From contig NZ_GG730299.1 in NCBI RefSeq assembly GCF_000155975.1, positions 2,643,740-2,707,739 of the forward strand: a stretch of 64,000 nucleotides of DNA, read 5' to 3'. Below the pieces are notes generated by a model, which saw only the letters and a list, made by a program, of their open reading frames with translations, was not told the origin of the DNA and searched no databases. This DNA is from Citrobacter youngae ATCC 29220 (GTDB taxonomy: Bacteria > Pseudomonadota > Gammaproteobacteria > Enterobacterales > Enterobacteriaceae). Positions 17,309-26,639 of this stretch are shown one piece after another. Position 1 is the first letter of the stretch. Every line of letters starts with the position of its first letter. The position numbers were made by a program, and so were the translations under genes.

Positions 17309-18049
17309 ATGCGTAAAATCGCATTTTTTCTTGCGATGCTTTTATTGCCGTGCGTTTCATTTGCTGGTTTGCTGAGCAGCAACAGCCCGACCGCGCCTGT
17401 CAGCAAAGAATATAAGCAGCAGTTAATGGGCTCCCCTGTCTATATTCAGATCTTCAAAGAGGAGCGAACGCTGGATCTGTACGTCAAGATGGGCGAACAG
17501 TACCAATTACTCGACAGCTATAAAATCTGCAATTATTCCGGCGGCTTAGGGCCGAAACAGCGTCAGGGCGATTTCAAAAGTCCGGAAGGGTTTTACAGCG
17601 TACAGCGCGGGCAGCTAAAACCGGATAGCCGCTTCTATAAAGCGATTAACATTGGTTTCCCCAACGCCTACGATCGCGCACACGGTTATGAAGGGAAATA
17701 CCTGATGATCCACGGCGCCTGCGTTTCCGTCGGCTGCTATGCGATGACCGACAACGGTATCGATGAGATTTTCCAGTTTGTGACCGGCGCTCTGGTGTTC
17801 GGACAGCCCAGCGTACAGGTTAGCATTTACCCGTTCCGCATGACCGATGCCAACATGCAGCGCCATAAGTTTTCGTACTACAAAGATTTCTGGGCCCAGT
17901 TAAAGCCGGGATACGATTACTTTGAACAAACGCATAAGCCACCGACAGTTTCCGTCGTCAATGGCCGTTACGTTATCAGCAAACCGTTGAGTCACGAAGT
18001 GGTTCAGCCGCAGCTGGCATCAAACTACTCGCTCCCCGAGACAAAATAG
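17309..18049 (+). CDS. dpaA: YkuD-fold murein enzyme DpaA (YafK)
   Basis: The 246-residue periplasmic protein has a signal peptide (residues 1-19, [19 protein letters not shown]) and a YkuD-type L,D-transpeptidase domain with the active-site signature [15 protein letters not shown]. The E. coli homologue YafK/LdtF/DpaA cuts Braun lipoprotein from peptidoglycan by attacking the mDAP-Lys link, instead of cross-linking. The catalytic Cys is in GCYAM. Its 3' end overlaps convergent yafJ by 30 nt. Confidence 0.93.
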   Translation: MRKIAFFLAMLLLPCVSFAGLLSSNSPTAPVSKEYKQQLMGSPVYIQIFKEERTLDLYVKMGEQYQLLDSYKICNYSGGLGPKQRQGDFKSPEGFYSVQRGQLKPDSRFYKAINIGFPNAYDRAHGYEGKYLMIHGACVSVGCYAMTDNGIDEIFQFVTGALVFGQPSVQVSIYPFRMTDANMQRHKFSYYKDFWAQLKPGYDYFEQTHKPPTVSVVNGRYVISKPLSHEVVQPQLASNYSLPETK

Positions 18050-18787
18050 CGCCCATTCGCCTGGCATAATCTTTTGCCAGGTTTCATTGCCGGTTAACGG
18101 CTGCGTGGCAATCACGGTGACCACATCATTGGGTGTGGTCTGTGAGCTAAAATCAATTTCCACATCCTGATCCAGCAGCGTCGCTACGCCGAACGGCGCT
18201 CGACGCGTAATCCAAAACAGGTTGGTCGAGCAGAAGGCCATCACATAACGACCGTCAGACAACAGCATGTTGAAGACGCCTTTCTCCCGCAGTTCACCTG
18301 CCAGCATCGCGATATATTTAAATACCGCCGTCATGTTACCCGGCGTGCGTGGATAACGTTCCGCCAGCTTATGCAGCAACCAGCAGAAGGCTTTTTCGCT
18401 GTCGGTTTCACCAACCGGGCGAAAATTACCGGTCTCCAGCGATTTATACCCGCTGAGCTGCCCGTTATGGGCATACGTCCAGTTGCGTCCCCATAGCTCA
18501 CGGGTAAATGGATGGGTATTTTCCAGCGCCACTTCACCACGGTTCGCCTGACGAATATGGGCAATCACGGAACAGGATTTGATGGGATAGTCTTGAACCA
18601 GTTTGGCGATAGGCGAATTAAAGCTGGGTTGCGGATCTTTAAACGTACGGCAGCCCTTACCTTCATAAAACGTAATCCCCCAGCCGTCTTTGTGCGGCCC
18701 GGTACCTCCGCCGCGCTGAACCAGCCCGGTGAAGCTAAAGCAGATATCGGTTGGCACATTGGCGCTCATCCCGAGCAGTTCGCACAT
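18020..18787 (-). CDS. yafJ: Class II glutamine amidotransferase-like protein YafJ
   Basis: The 255-residue protein starts [19 protein letters not shown]. After Met removal, Cys2 would be the N-terminal nucleophile of class II glutamine amidotransferases. [20 protein letters not shown] and the YAHNGQL segment fit the glutaminase fold. It has no synthetase domain, so the acceptor is unknown. It lies downstream of gmhA on the same strand, separated by a REP element. Confidence 0.9.
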   Translation of the reverse strand: MCELLGMSANVPTDICFSFTGLVQRGGGTGPHKDGWGITFYEGKGCRTFKDPQPSFNSPIAKLVQDYPIKSCSVIAHIRQANRGEVALENTHPFTRELWGRNWTYAHNGQLSGYKSLETGNFRPVGETDSEKAFCWLLHKLAERYPRTPGNMTAVFKYIAMLAGELREKGVFNMLLSDGRYVMAFCSTNLFWITRRAPFGVATLLDQDVEIDFSSQTTPNDVVTVIATQPLTGNETWQKIMPGEWALFCLGERVV

Positions 18788-18840
18788 ACATCACCACCTT
18801 AAAACGGTTAATTGCCTGCTATGACCAGCAAAGCACGGCT

Positions 18841-18913
18841 CGTAGGCCGGATAAGACGCTTGCGTCGCCATCCGGCACAATGCCCGATGGCGCTTCGCTT
18901 ATCGGGCCTACAA
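18841..18913. repeat. REP/BIME-type palindromic element
   Basis: Two inverted REP-like units are visible. The first is taggccggataagacgcttg, continuing to gccatccggca (18842-18877). The second, in opposite orientation, runs from tgcccgatgg through cttatcgggcctac (18880-18911). They match the enterobacterial REP consensus. The site is downstream of gmhA and upstream of yafJ, where REP pairs commonly stabilise mRNA or block read-through. Confidence 0.85.
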
Positions 18914-18949
18914 GTTCCTGGCCCGATAAGACCGGCAAAAATTATCGGC

Positions 18950-19528
18950 TTATTTAACCATCTCTTTTTCGATCAGTTGAATCAGGATATGAATCACTTT
19001 GATATGGATCTCCTGAATACGGTCAGCGTAGCCAAAGTGCGGCACGCGAATTTCGATATCCGCGCTGCCCGCCATTTTGCCGCCATCTTTACCGGTCAGG
19101 GTGATGACTTTCATCTCTTTCTCGCGCGCTGCGGCAATCGCTTTAATCACGTTACCAGAGTTACCCGAAGTTGAAATGCCCAACAGGACATCACCTTCGC
19201 GGCCAACGGCTTCAACGTAGCGGGAGAAGACATAATCGTAACCAAAATCGTTGCTCACGCAGGAGATGTGGCTGACGTCTGAGATAGCGATTGCCGGATA
19301 ACCAGGACGGTTTTCACGATAGCGCCCGGTCAGCTCTTCGGCGAAGTGCATCGCGTCGCAATGGGAACCGCCGTTACCGCAAGAAAGTACCTTCCCACCG
19401 GCTTTAAAGCTGTCTGCCAACAGGACCGCCGCGCGCTGAATGGCGTGAATATTGGCGTCATCTTTAAGAAAATTAGCCAGCGTTTCCGCCGCTTCGCTCA
19501 GTTCGTTACGAATAAGATCCTGGTACAT
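18950..19528 (-). CDS. gmhA: Sedoheptulose-7-phosphate isomerase GmhA
   Basis: The 192-residue SIS-domain enzyme converts sedoheptulose 7-phosphate to D-glycero-D-manno-heptose 7-phosphate, the first step of LPS inner-core ADP-heptose synthesis in the cytoplasm. [20 protein letters not shown] and [14 protein letters not shown] are the phosphosugar-binding segments. The frame is open to 19561, but the start at 19528 ([10 protein letters not shown]) gives the known N-terminus. This pathway makes ADP-heptose, a conceivable donor for the GT9-type gene at 242-2338. Confidence 0.97.
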   Translation of the reverse strand: MYQDLIRNELSEAAETLANFLKDDANIHAIQRAAVLLADSFKAGGKVLSCGNGGSHCDAMHFAEELTGRYRENRPGYPAIAISDVSHISCVSNDFGYDYVFSRYVEAVGREGDVLLGISTSGNSGNVIKAIAAAREKEMKVITLTGKDGGKMAGSADIEIRVPHFGYADRIQEIHIKVIHILIQLIEKEMVK

Positions 19529-19728
19529 GAGGATATCCTTCAGCATGAATGTAAATGACAAGATGCAGTGTACCGGATAGCGCTACCAGCGAGAAGCACA
19601 AGCCTGAGGATTGGCTGCGGCTTTTGATTTTTTGTGCCGGTTAAAACACCAACAATGTGAGCTTTGTTGTAATTATTTTGTAAACATATTGCTAAAAGAT
19701 TTTACATCCACTACAACCATATCATCAC

Positions 19729-19745
19729 AAGTGGTCAGACCTCCT
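19729..19745 (+). promoter_or_regulatory. FadR operator upstream of fadE
   Basis: AAGTGGTCAGACCTCCT is a 17 bp partial palindrome matching the FadR consensus (AACTGGTCNGACCAGTT core). It lies 23 bp upstream of the fadE start, where FadR represses beta-oxidation genes until long-chain acyl-CoA binds it. Confidence 0.85.
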
Positions 19746-19767
19746 ACAAGCAAGGGAGCTTTTCGTT

Positions 19768-22212
19768 ATGATGATTTTGAGTATTATCGCTACGGTTGTT
19801 CTGCTCAGCGTTCTGTTCTATCACCGCGTGAGCTTATTCCTCAGCAGCTTAATTTTGCTCGCCTGGACGGCTGCGCTTGGCGTGGCTGGCCTGTGGTCAG
19901 TGTGGCTGCTGGTTCCTCTGGCCATTATCCTCGTACCGTTTAACTTTACGCCGATGCGCAAATCCATGATCTCTGCGCCGGTGTTCCGCGGTTTCCGTAA
20001 AGTCATGCCGCCGATGTCGCGTACTGAGAAAGAAGCGATTGATGCCGGTACAACCTGGTGGGAAGGCGACCTGTTTCAGGGCAAGCCAGACTGGAAAAAA
20101 CTGCATAACTACCCTCAGCCGCAACTGACAGCGGAAGAACAAGCGTTTATTGACGGCCCGGTGGAAGAAGCATGCCGCATGGCGAACGACTTCCAGATAA
20201 CCCATGAGCTCGCGGATCTGCCGCCGGAACTGTGGGCGTATCTGAAAGAACATCGCTTCTTCGCGATGATCATTAAGAAAGAGTACGGCGGGCTGGAATT
20301 CTCCGCGTATGCTCAGGCTCGCGTATTGCAGAAACTCTCCGGCGTCTCCGGGATCCTGGCGATCACCGTCGGCGTTCCTAACTCATTAGGCCCGGGCGAA
20401 CTGCTGCAGCATTACGGCACCGAAGAGCAAAAAAATCATTATCTGCCGCGCCTGGCGCGTGGTCAGGAGATCCCGTGCTTTGCACTGACCAGCCCGGAAG
20501 CGGGCTCCGACGCAGGCGCGATCCCGGATACCGGCGTGGTTTGCATGGGCGACTGGCAGGGCCAGCAGGTGCTGGGTATGCGCCTGACCTGGAACAAACG
20601 TTATATCACGCTGGCGCCTATCGCTACGGTATTGGGGCTGGCATTTAAACTCTCCGACCCGGAAAAACTGCTGGGCGGCGAAGAAGAACTGGGCATTACC
20701 TGCGCGCTGATCCCAACCTCAACGCCGGGCGTGCAAATTGGTCGCCGCCACTTCCCGCTGAACGTACCGTTCCAGAACGGTCCGACGCTTGGCAAAGATG
20801 TCTTCGTACCGATCGATTACATTATCGGCGGGCCAAAAATGGCCGGTCAGGGCTGGCGTATGCTGGTGGAATGTCTCTCCGTGGGTCGCGGTATTACCCT
20901 GCCGTCTAACTCCACGGGCGGCGTGAAATCGGTCGCGATGGCAACCGGCGCGTATGCACACATTCGTCGTCAGTTCAAAATCTCTATCGGCAAGATGGAA
21001 GGTATTGAAGAGCCGTTGGCGCGTATTGCCGGTAACGCCTACGTGATGGATGCTGCGGCGTCGCTGATTACCTACGGTATTATGCTGGGTGAAAAACCGG
21101 CGGTACTGTCGGCTATCGTGAAATATCACTGTACCCACCGCGGGCAGCAGTCAATTATCGATGCAATGGATATTACCGGCGGTAAAGGCATCATGCTTGG
21201 CGAAAGCAACTTCCTCGCCCGTGCTTATCAGGGTGCGCCTATCGCCATTACCGTTGAAGGCGCCAACATTCTGACCCGCAGTATGATGATCTTCGGTCAG
21301 GGTGCGATTCGCTGCCATCCGTACGTACTGGAAGAGATGGCTGCAGCGCAGAATAACGATGTGAATGCGTTCGACAAACTGCTGTTTAAACACATCGGCC
21401 ACGTTGGCAGCAATAAGGTACGCAGTTTCTGGTTGGGGCTGACGCGCGGCTTAACCAGCAGCACGCCAACCGCCGATGCGACCAAACGTTACTACCAGCA
21501 CCTGAACCGACTGAGCGCCAACCTGGCCCTGCTTTCGGATGTGTCCATGGCCGTACTGGGGGGTAGCCTGAAGCGTCGTGAGCGTATCTCTGCGCGGCTG
21601 GGTGATGTGTTAAGCCAGCTGTATCTGGCCTCCGCGGTGCTGAAGCGTTATGACGATGAAGGCCGTAATGAAGCTGACCTGCCATTGGTTCACTGGGGCG
21701 TCCAGGATGCGTTGTACAAAGCTGAACAGGCGATGGATGACCTGCTGAAAAACTTCCCGAACCGGTTGGTTGCCGGGTTGCTGAGTGTGGTTATCTTCCC
21801 GACCGGCCGCCACTATCATGCGCCGTCTGACAAGCTGGATCATAAGGTCGCGAAGATTTTGCAGGTTCCGAGCGCTACCCGTTCTCGCCTTGGTCGCGGT
21901 CAATACCTGACGCCAAGCGAGCATAACCCGGTCGGTTTGCTGGAAGAGGCGCTGCTGGACGTCATTGCAGCCGACCCTATCCACCAGCGGATCTGCAAAG
22001 AGTTGGGTAAAAATCTGCCGTTTACCCGCCTGAACGAGCTGGCGCACAACGCGCTCGCCAAAGGGTTGGTTGATAAAGACGAAGCCGAGATTCTGGTGAA
22101 AGCCGAAGCGAGCCGTCTGCGTAGCATCAACGTGGATGACTTTGACCCCGAGGAGCTGGCGACTCAGCCGGTAAAGTTGCCAGAGAAAGTGCGTAAAGTC
22201 GAAGCGGCATAA
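19768..22212 (+). CDS. fadE: Acyl-CoA dehydrogenase FadE
   Basis: The 814-residue FAD enzyme catalyses the first step of fatty acid beta-oxidation (acyl-CoA to trans-2-enoyl-CoA). Two N-terminal hydrophobic segments (residues about 2-25 and 28-55) suggest membrane association. The acyl-CoA dehydrogenase region includes [20 protein letters not shown] and [20 protein letters not shown]. Length and sequence closely match E. coli FadE as I recall it. Regulation by FadR is supported by the operator at 19729-19745. Confidence 0.97.
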   Translation: MMILSIIATVVLLSVLFYHRVSLFLSSLILLAWTAALGVAGLWSVWLLVPLAIILVPFNFTPMRKSMISAPVFRGFRKVMPPMSRTEKEAIDAGTTWWEGDLFQGKPDWKKLHNYPQPQLTAEEQAFIDGPVEEACRMANDFQITHELADLPPELWAYLKEHRFFAMIIKKEYGGLEFSAYAQARVLQKLSGVSGILAITVGVPNSLGPGELLQHYGTEEQKNHYLPRLARGQEIPCFALTSPEAGSDAGAIPDTGVVCMGDWQGQQVLGMRLTWNKRYITLAPIATVLGLAFKLSDPEKLLGGEEELGITCALIPTSTPGVQIGRRHFPLNVPFQNGPTLGKDVFVPIDYIIGGPKMAGQGWRMLVECLSVGRGITLPSNSTGGVKSVAMATGAYAHIRRQFKISIGKMEGIEEPLARIAGNAYVMDAAASLITYGIMLGEKPAVLSAIVKYHCTHRGQQSIIDAMDITGGKGIMLGESNFLARAYQGAPIAITVEGANILTRSMMIFGQGAIRCHPYVLEEMAAAQNNDVNAFDKLLFKHIGHVGSNKVRSFWLGLTRGLTSSTPTADATKRYYQHLNRLSANLALLSDVSMAVLGGSLKRRERISARLGDVLSQLYLASAVLKRYDDEGRNEADLPLVHWGVQDALYKAEQAMDDLLKNFPNRLVAGLLSVVIFPTGRHYHAPSDKLDHKVAKILQVPSATRSRLGRGQYLTPSEHNPVGLLEEALLDVIAADPIHQRICKELGKNLPFTRLNELAHNALAKGLVDKDEAEILVKAEASRLRSINVDDFDPEELATQPVKLPEKVRKVEAA

Positions 22213-22229
22213 CCTTCCGCACGGCGTTA

Positions 22230-22256
22230 AGCCCCGCTAAATGCGGGGCTTTTTAT
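22230..22256 (+). terminator. Rho-independent terminator after fadE
   Basis: AGCCCCGC-TAAAT-GCGGGGCT forms a perfect 8 bp stem with a 5 nt loop, followed by TTTTATT. It starts 18 bp after the fadE stop. Confidence 0.92.
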
Positions 22257-22320
22257 TGCCACATTTTCGTTAAAGCTCATGCTACAGTGTCAAAATGTTG
22301 TTCAACGAGGAGCCTCGATC

Positions 22321-23088
22321 GTGCCTGGTTTGAAAATTACTCTGCTGCAACAACCGTTGATTTGGATGGATGGCCCGGCCAACCTGCGCCATTTCGACCG
22401 CCAACTGGAAACCGTCAACGGACGTGATGTCATTGTTTTGCCGGAGATGTTCACCAGTGGATTTGCAATGGAAGCGGCAAACAAATCGCTGCCGCAGGAA
22501 GAGGTCGTCAGCTGGATGCGCGCCAAAGCGCAACAGACGAACGCCCTGATCGCGGGCAGTGCCGCGATCCAGTCCGAACGCGGTCCGGTAAACCGCTTTT
22601 TACTGGTTGAACCCGAAGGCGATGTGCATTTTTATGACAAACGCCATCTGTTCCGCATGGCGGATGAACATCAGCATTACCAGGCGGGAGAAGCGCGCGT
22701 TATTTTTGTATGGCGCGGCTGGCGTATTCTGCCTTTGGTCTGTTATGACCTGCGTTTTCCGGTCTGGTCACGCAACCGTAACGATTATGACCTCGCCTTG
22801 TATGTTGCTAACTGGCCGGCGCCGCGCTCGCTGCACTGGCAGGTTCTGCTCACCGCGCGGGCGATTGAAAACCAGGCTTATGTAGCAGGATGTAACCGTG
22901 TGGGAACTGACGGTAACGGTCATCATTATCGCGGCGACAGCCGGGTGATAAATCCACAGGGCGAGGTTATTGCCACCGCCGAGCCGCATCAGGCCACACG
23001 CATTGACGCGGAACTGTCGCTCTCGGCGCTGCGTGAGTATCGCGAAAAGTTTCCCGCCTGGCAGGACGCCGACCCGTTTACGCTATAA
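22321..23088 (+). CDS. yafV: Omega-amidase YafV (nitrilase family)
   Basis: This carbon-nitrogen hydrolase (255 residues) carries a visible Glu-Lys-Cys triad: VLPEMFTSGF, FYDKRHLF and LVCYDLRFP. The E. coli homologue hydrolyses alpha-ketoglutaramate and alpha-ketosuccinamate, a metabolite-repair and methionine-salvage role. The frame is open to 22279. I choose the GTG at 22321 (MPGLKITLLQ), which has an AGGAG site about 9 nt upstream and gives the known N-terminus. Confidence 0.93.
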   Translation: MPGLKITLLQQPLIWMDGPANLRHFDRQLETVNGRDVIVLPEMFTSGFAMEAANKSLPQEEVVSWMRAKAQQTNALIAGSAAIQSERGPVNRFLLVEPEGDVHFYDKRHLFRMADEHQHYQAGEARVIFVWRGWRILPLVCYDLRFPVWSRNRNDYDLALYVANWPAPRSLHWQVLLTARAIENQAYVAGCNRVGTDGNGHHYRGDSRVINPQGEVIATAEPHQATRIDAELSLSALREYREKFPAWQDADPFTL

Positions 23089-23271
23089 ATGTTGCCTTCC
23101 TTCCCGCTGCAGAACGTTTTCCGTTGCGGGATTGTTTCACTCCGTAACCAACCGCAAAACAAATTCGCGTGGCGACATGCTGCGGGCAACGTATTCTGCA
23201 ACGGATAATCACTCGTAACCGGACCGGCGAGTGACTGGCAATGTTAATAATTCCTTTATCAGGATCTCTAA

Positions 23272-23682
23272 ATGAAGAACTTCGTACGCATGACCTTGCT
23301 GGCAGCTACCGTGGCTGGCGCTTCTTTTAGCACATTTGCAGCAAATGTATCCAATGTTCCCGCTCCAGCTCAGGACCCGGTAGTCCAGCACCTTAAGCTG
23401 ACCAACGACCAGGTTGCGCAGATTAAAAAACTGCACCAGCAGCTTGAAACCAATGTTGGTCAGATTTCGGTGAAAGATGTTAAAGACGGTGCATTGATTG
23501 ACGTCATCAAGTCCGGGAAATGGGATGAAGCGGCCGTCAAGAACCAGCTTTCCGCGTTCAGCAACATCGAACAGCAGGCACGTTATTATCGTGTGAAATA
23601 CTACTTTGACCTGAACAAAGTGCTGACTCCAGAGCAGCGCCAGCAGGTACAAAAAGATATCGCGCAAACGCTGAGCGAGTAA
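23272..23682 (+). CDS. LTXXQ-motif (Spy/CpxP-like) periplasmic protein
   Basis: The 136-residue protein has a signal peptide (cleavage near FAA-NVS, residue 24) and two LTxxQ motifs (LTNDQ near residue 42 and LTPEQ near 122) in a helical, charged setting. These are features of the Spy/CpxP/ZraP family of periplasmic chaperone-like stress proteins. It occupies the place near yafV where K-12 has the lysozyme inhibitor ivy, but it is not Ivy. It lacks the extra length of CpxP. The exact role is unknown. Confidence 0.75.
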   Translation: MKNFVRMTLLAATVAGASFSTFAANVSNVPAPAQDPVVQHLKLTNDQVAQIKKLHQQLETNVGQISVKDVKDGALIDVIKSGKWDEAAVKNQLSAFSNIEQQARYYRVKYYFDLNKVLTPEQRQQVQKDIAQTLSE

Positions 23683-23697
23683 TCTCCAGGGCCTGGA

Positions 23698-24417
23698 TCA
23701 GCAATGATTCAGGCCTTTCAGTACAGTCTCCTGCTCAAAAAAGAATCCCTGTACAGCATCTGCGCCGCTCATGCGGCAGATGGCATAATCCTGCGCAGTT
23801 TCTACTCCCTCGATCACGATCCGTTCTCCCAGCCCGCGAAATTGATTGACCAGTACCCTCAATTGCCACTCCGATGACCGAAACTGATGAAACATCCCGC
23901 TTTCAATTTTGATGGCATCAAAACGGATGCCAGACAGTCGCCAGACAAAAAATAGCTCGGGCGAAACATCATCCAGCCAGACGCGAAAGCCATGACGCAC
24001 CAGGGTTTTTATGGCGATACCTACAGCCTGCTGTTCAGCCTTTTCCAACCGCATCATGGTGCCTGGATCCTGAATCTCGATCACAATCCGTCCCTGATGC
24101 GTCTGCTTTGTAAGCCGCGAGATCCACGACGGGCAGGTCAGCATCCTGACGGATAAATTCAGCGAATAGCTTCCCGGGAGTGCCAGCACCCGCTGCATTT
24201 GCCACATAAACAGCTGCTGTTTCGCGGTGACAGAAAGATGCTTGAAGAAAAGATCCAATGGGAGCGGCGTGCGTACCTGGCTTAACACCTCACGGACATC
24301 CAGCGATGCATCATCAAAGAAATGAATGCGCTGCAAACGGATCCCGGTGATCCGCAGCAGTTCGGCGTTGCGGGGAAGCTCTGGCACATAGCGGGCCTGT
24401 TCGCTGAGTCTGTTCAT
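23698..24417 (-). CDS. Degenerate EAL-domain protein
   Basis: The 239-residue protein is nearly all EAL domain. Retained motifs include SLNLSV, VIEIQD, LDDVSP (for DDFG), RFDAIKIES, IEGVETAQD and VQGFFF. The signature ExLxR is changed to GIRLQR, so the metal-binding Glu is lost, and the K-I-D motif is K-I-E. Phosphodiesterase activity against cyclic-di-GMP is therefore doubtful; it may bind the ligand or a protein partner, as the degenerate EAL protein YdiV does. The frame is open to 24453. I choose the ATG at 24417, one base after the stop of the upstream ligase gene. The spacing implies translational coupling. Confidence 0.75.
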   Translation of the reverse strand: MNRLSEQARYVPELPRNAELLRITGIRLQRIHFFDDASLDVREVLSQVRTPLPLDLFFKHLSVTAKQQLFMWQMQRVLALPGSYSLNLSVRMLTCPSWISRLTKQTHQGRIVIEIQDPGTMMRLEKAEQQAVGIAIKTLVRHGFRVWLDDVSPELFFVWRLSGIRFDAIKIESGMFHQFRSSEWQLRVLVNQFRGLGERIVIEGVETAQDYAICRMSGADAVQGFFFEQETVLKGLNHC

Positions 24418-24418
24418 A

Positions 24419-26086
24419 TCATTCCATGTTTTGATTAAAAGGACGTCGTGCATCCTGTAACCAGGAGATACGGCGGTCGTTCGGGTAGATCAGGTAAAAG
24501 CGAGTCGCCAGACGGCGCGCCTCAACCAGGTCGCGCTGCTGTAGCGCCAGCAAGATTTGCGTGAAAGCGATATTCGGGTCCGGGTGAGCGCGCACATAGC
24601 CTGGCGCCCAGCGGCGTACCGCCTCCAGCCAGCGAGCGTCCTGGGTACGCTGATACCGTTGCAGGTATCCCATCTGGAGATCGAACCGGTAGCGTGTGGC
24701 AAGCAGCCAGCCGCCCACCGGGAGCGATTCGGCAAGTTGCCACTGTGTTGACTGCCGCTCCGCCAGCGTCAGCTGCTGTTGCGTCTGCAGCGTGAGAAGC
24801 AACAATGGCGTGGCTATCAGGAATGAGATAACCGCCAGCACGCGTATCAGCGATGTCGTCAGGCGCGTGAGGCGGACTCTTTTTCGCGCGCTATCGGCGC
24901 AACGAAGTAGCAGGATCAGCACTAACCAGTGTGCCGTCGACTGCCTGACCGGGTATTCCGTCAACATATGAATCACCACCGGCAACGCCGCCACCAGGCA
25001 GGCACGTCGCCAGCGATTTCCGTGCAGCCAGAGCCATAATCCCCCCGCAATAAAGCAAAGTGCGCCCGCCAGCCCAACCAGACCGCCCTCCACCAGCCAC
25101 AGCACCAGTTCGTTGTGCGGATGCGAGATGCTGCTCAGTCCCAATGGCCCCGCGCGTTCGAGAAATATCGCAGCGAAACTGCCCACGCCCCACCCCATCC
25201 ACGGGCGTTCAGCAAATAATGCCAGCGACGTTTTCAGCACCGTCCAGCGCACATGAGAAGTCGTTAAATGATCTACCGTGGCAACCGACAAAAAATGGCG
25301 AGCGGCAGCGCCTGTCGCCATACCTAACGCTAACGGCAGGAGAAGTCGCAACAACGTGCGGCGCTGTACAGGGAACACCGCCAGCAGCAACACTTCGCCG
25401 ACGAGCAGAGATAAATAACCGGTTTGCGACTGGGACTCATGCAGCACAAACCCCATCATCGCCAGAGCTATCCCGCCAACAATTCGGTATCTACCGCGCA
25501 GGCGTAAAAAGAGCAGCGCGGACAGCAGCACGCCGCACGCCGTAAAGCTGGCCAGCAGATTCACCTGCTGAAAAATACCGTAGGGCCGCGTGCCGTGCCG
25601 CCAGGCGAACTCCCAGTAATCAACGCCCGGCCAATGCCAGTACTGATAGATAAACGCCAGACATTCGATAACGCACGCCCCCCATAGCAGGGCCAGCAGT
25701 GCCGTCAGAGAGTGTGCCGTGAGCGGAATTTGCAACGTCACCAGATAGATGAGCACGCCTCCCAGCAATGCCCCCGCGACCAGCAGCGCCTCGGGCTGCC
25801 AGACGTCAGGCGTCAGCAAACAAAGCAGCGTCAGGATGAGCGCCCCCACGATAAAACCCGCGGCTGGCACAGTGATGCGCCAGCGTCGTCGGGGCAGTAG
25901 CATCGCCGTACTTGCTGCCAACACAGCGGCGTAGATCCAACTGGTTATATTAAGCGGCAACGACAGACCGCTGCCGCCGTTATTCGGCCAGTAGAGATGC
26001 ATGACCCCGCACCAGAAAAGCAGACTGATAATCAGCAATACTTTTTGGGCAGGCAGCGGCGCAATAAGATTCAGTGCGTTCATCAT
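24419..26086 (-). CDS. O-antigen ligase / PglL-type O-oligosaccharyltransferase family membrane protein
   Basis: The 555-residue protein has about ten to twelve hydrophobic segments in the first 420 residues, with the periplasmic-loop motif SISHPHNELVLWLVEGG (near residue 320) typical of Wzy_C/PglL proteins. A C-terminal soluble helical region (about 435-555) also resembles PglL-type enzymes. Such proteins transfer lipid-linked glycans to lipid A core (WaaL) or to protein Ser/Thr (PglL). It follows the fimbrial operon by 1 bp and precedes the EAL gene, so pilin glycosylation is a reasonable inference. The acceptor cannot be told from sequence alone. Confidence 0.78.
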   Translation of the reverse strand: MMNALNLIAPLPAQKVLLIISLLFWCGVMHLYWPNNGGSGLSLPLNITSWIYAAVLAASTAMLLPRRRWRITVPAAGFIVGALILTLLCLLTPDVWQPEALLVAGALLGGVLIYLVTLQIPLTAHSLTALLALLWGACVIECLAFIYQYWHWPGVDYWEFAWRHGTRPYGIFQQVNLLASFTACGVLLSALLFLRLRGRYRIVGGIALAMMGFVLHESQSQTGYLSLLVGEVLLLAVFPVQRRTLLRLLLPLALGMATGAAARHFLSVATVDHLTTSHVRWTVLKTSLALFAERPWMGWGVGSFAAIFLERAGPLGLSSISHPHNELVLWLVEGGLVGLAGALCFIAGGLWLWLHGNRWRRACLVAALPVVIHMLTEYPVRQSTAHWLVLILLLRCADSARKRVRLTRLTTSLIRVLAVISFLIATPLLLLTLQTQQQLTLAERQSTQWQLAESLPVGGWLLATRYRFDLQMGYLQRYQRTQDARWLEAVRRWAPGYVRAHPDPNIAFTQILLALQQRDLVEARRLATRFYLIYPNDRRISWLQDARRPFNQNME

Positions 26087-26087
26087 G

Positions 26088-26630
26088 CTACTGGTAGTTC
26101 AACGTCCAGGTCCCGCTGGCGCTGAACGGACCGTATTCAAGGGACTGGTTTTTTATCGCCGACGGTTCTGCCGCGACCCATGCCAAAAAATTCAGCGTCA
26201 TCGAACCTTCCGTAATCTCTGTCACTGACGTGCTCTCATCAAGCCGGATTGCCGTGCCATCTTCTTCGCTCATCCCAATGCCGATCCCTGACGCGCCGCC
26301 CTGCTCGCTGCTATCCAGCGCCAGATGATCGGTAAGCTCCGCATCTTCCTTGCCGCTGAAGGTGACCGAGATCCCGCGAAAAACCTCCGGGTTGCAGTCG
26401 CGTAGCTGGATGCTGAATTTTTCCGGCTTACTGCGCCCCGAGAGATAGAGATCCTGCGTCGCGATTTGCCCGAAATCGACCTCGATTTTGTCGCCGCCGG
26501 GCGCCAGGCTGCAGGCCAGCGCTCTGATGGTGCCGTGAAAATACATATCGCCACCGACCAGTTTGGTATCAGCCTGTATCGTTGCGCCAAACAGCAGCGC
26601 GCTGACCGCGATTAACGTTCTGAAAGTCAT
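26088..26630 (-). CDS. Fimbrial minor subunit (last gene of fimbrial operon)
   Basis: The 180-residue pilin-like protein has a signal peptide (to about residue 20, TIQA-DTK), the early Cys (IRALACSLAPGG) and second Cys (LRDCNPEVF) of a pilin disulphide, and a C-terminal beta-zipper ending GTWTLNYQ. It fits type 1/P-pilus-like subunits assembled by donor-strand exchange. It lies 9 bp after the adhesin-like gene. Its place in the pilus is not defined. Confidence 0.85.
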   Translation of the reverse strand: MTFRTLIAVSALLFGATIQADTKLVGGDMYFHGTIRALACSLAPGGDKIEVDFGQIATQDLYLSGRSKPEKFSIQLRDCNPEVFRGISVTFSGKEDAELTDHLALDSSEQGGASGIGIGMSEEDGTAIRLDESTSVTEITEGSMTLNFLAWVAAEPSAIKNQSLEYGPFSASGTWTLNYQ

Positions 26631-26639
26631 GGCATTACC

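Noticed and set aside
23089-23271. Possible terminator after yafV (CCCGC to GCGGG pair near 23103-23130)
   Set aside because: The stem is only about 5 bp with a large loop and a weak T-run, so I did not list it.
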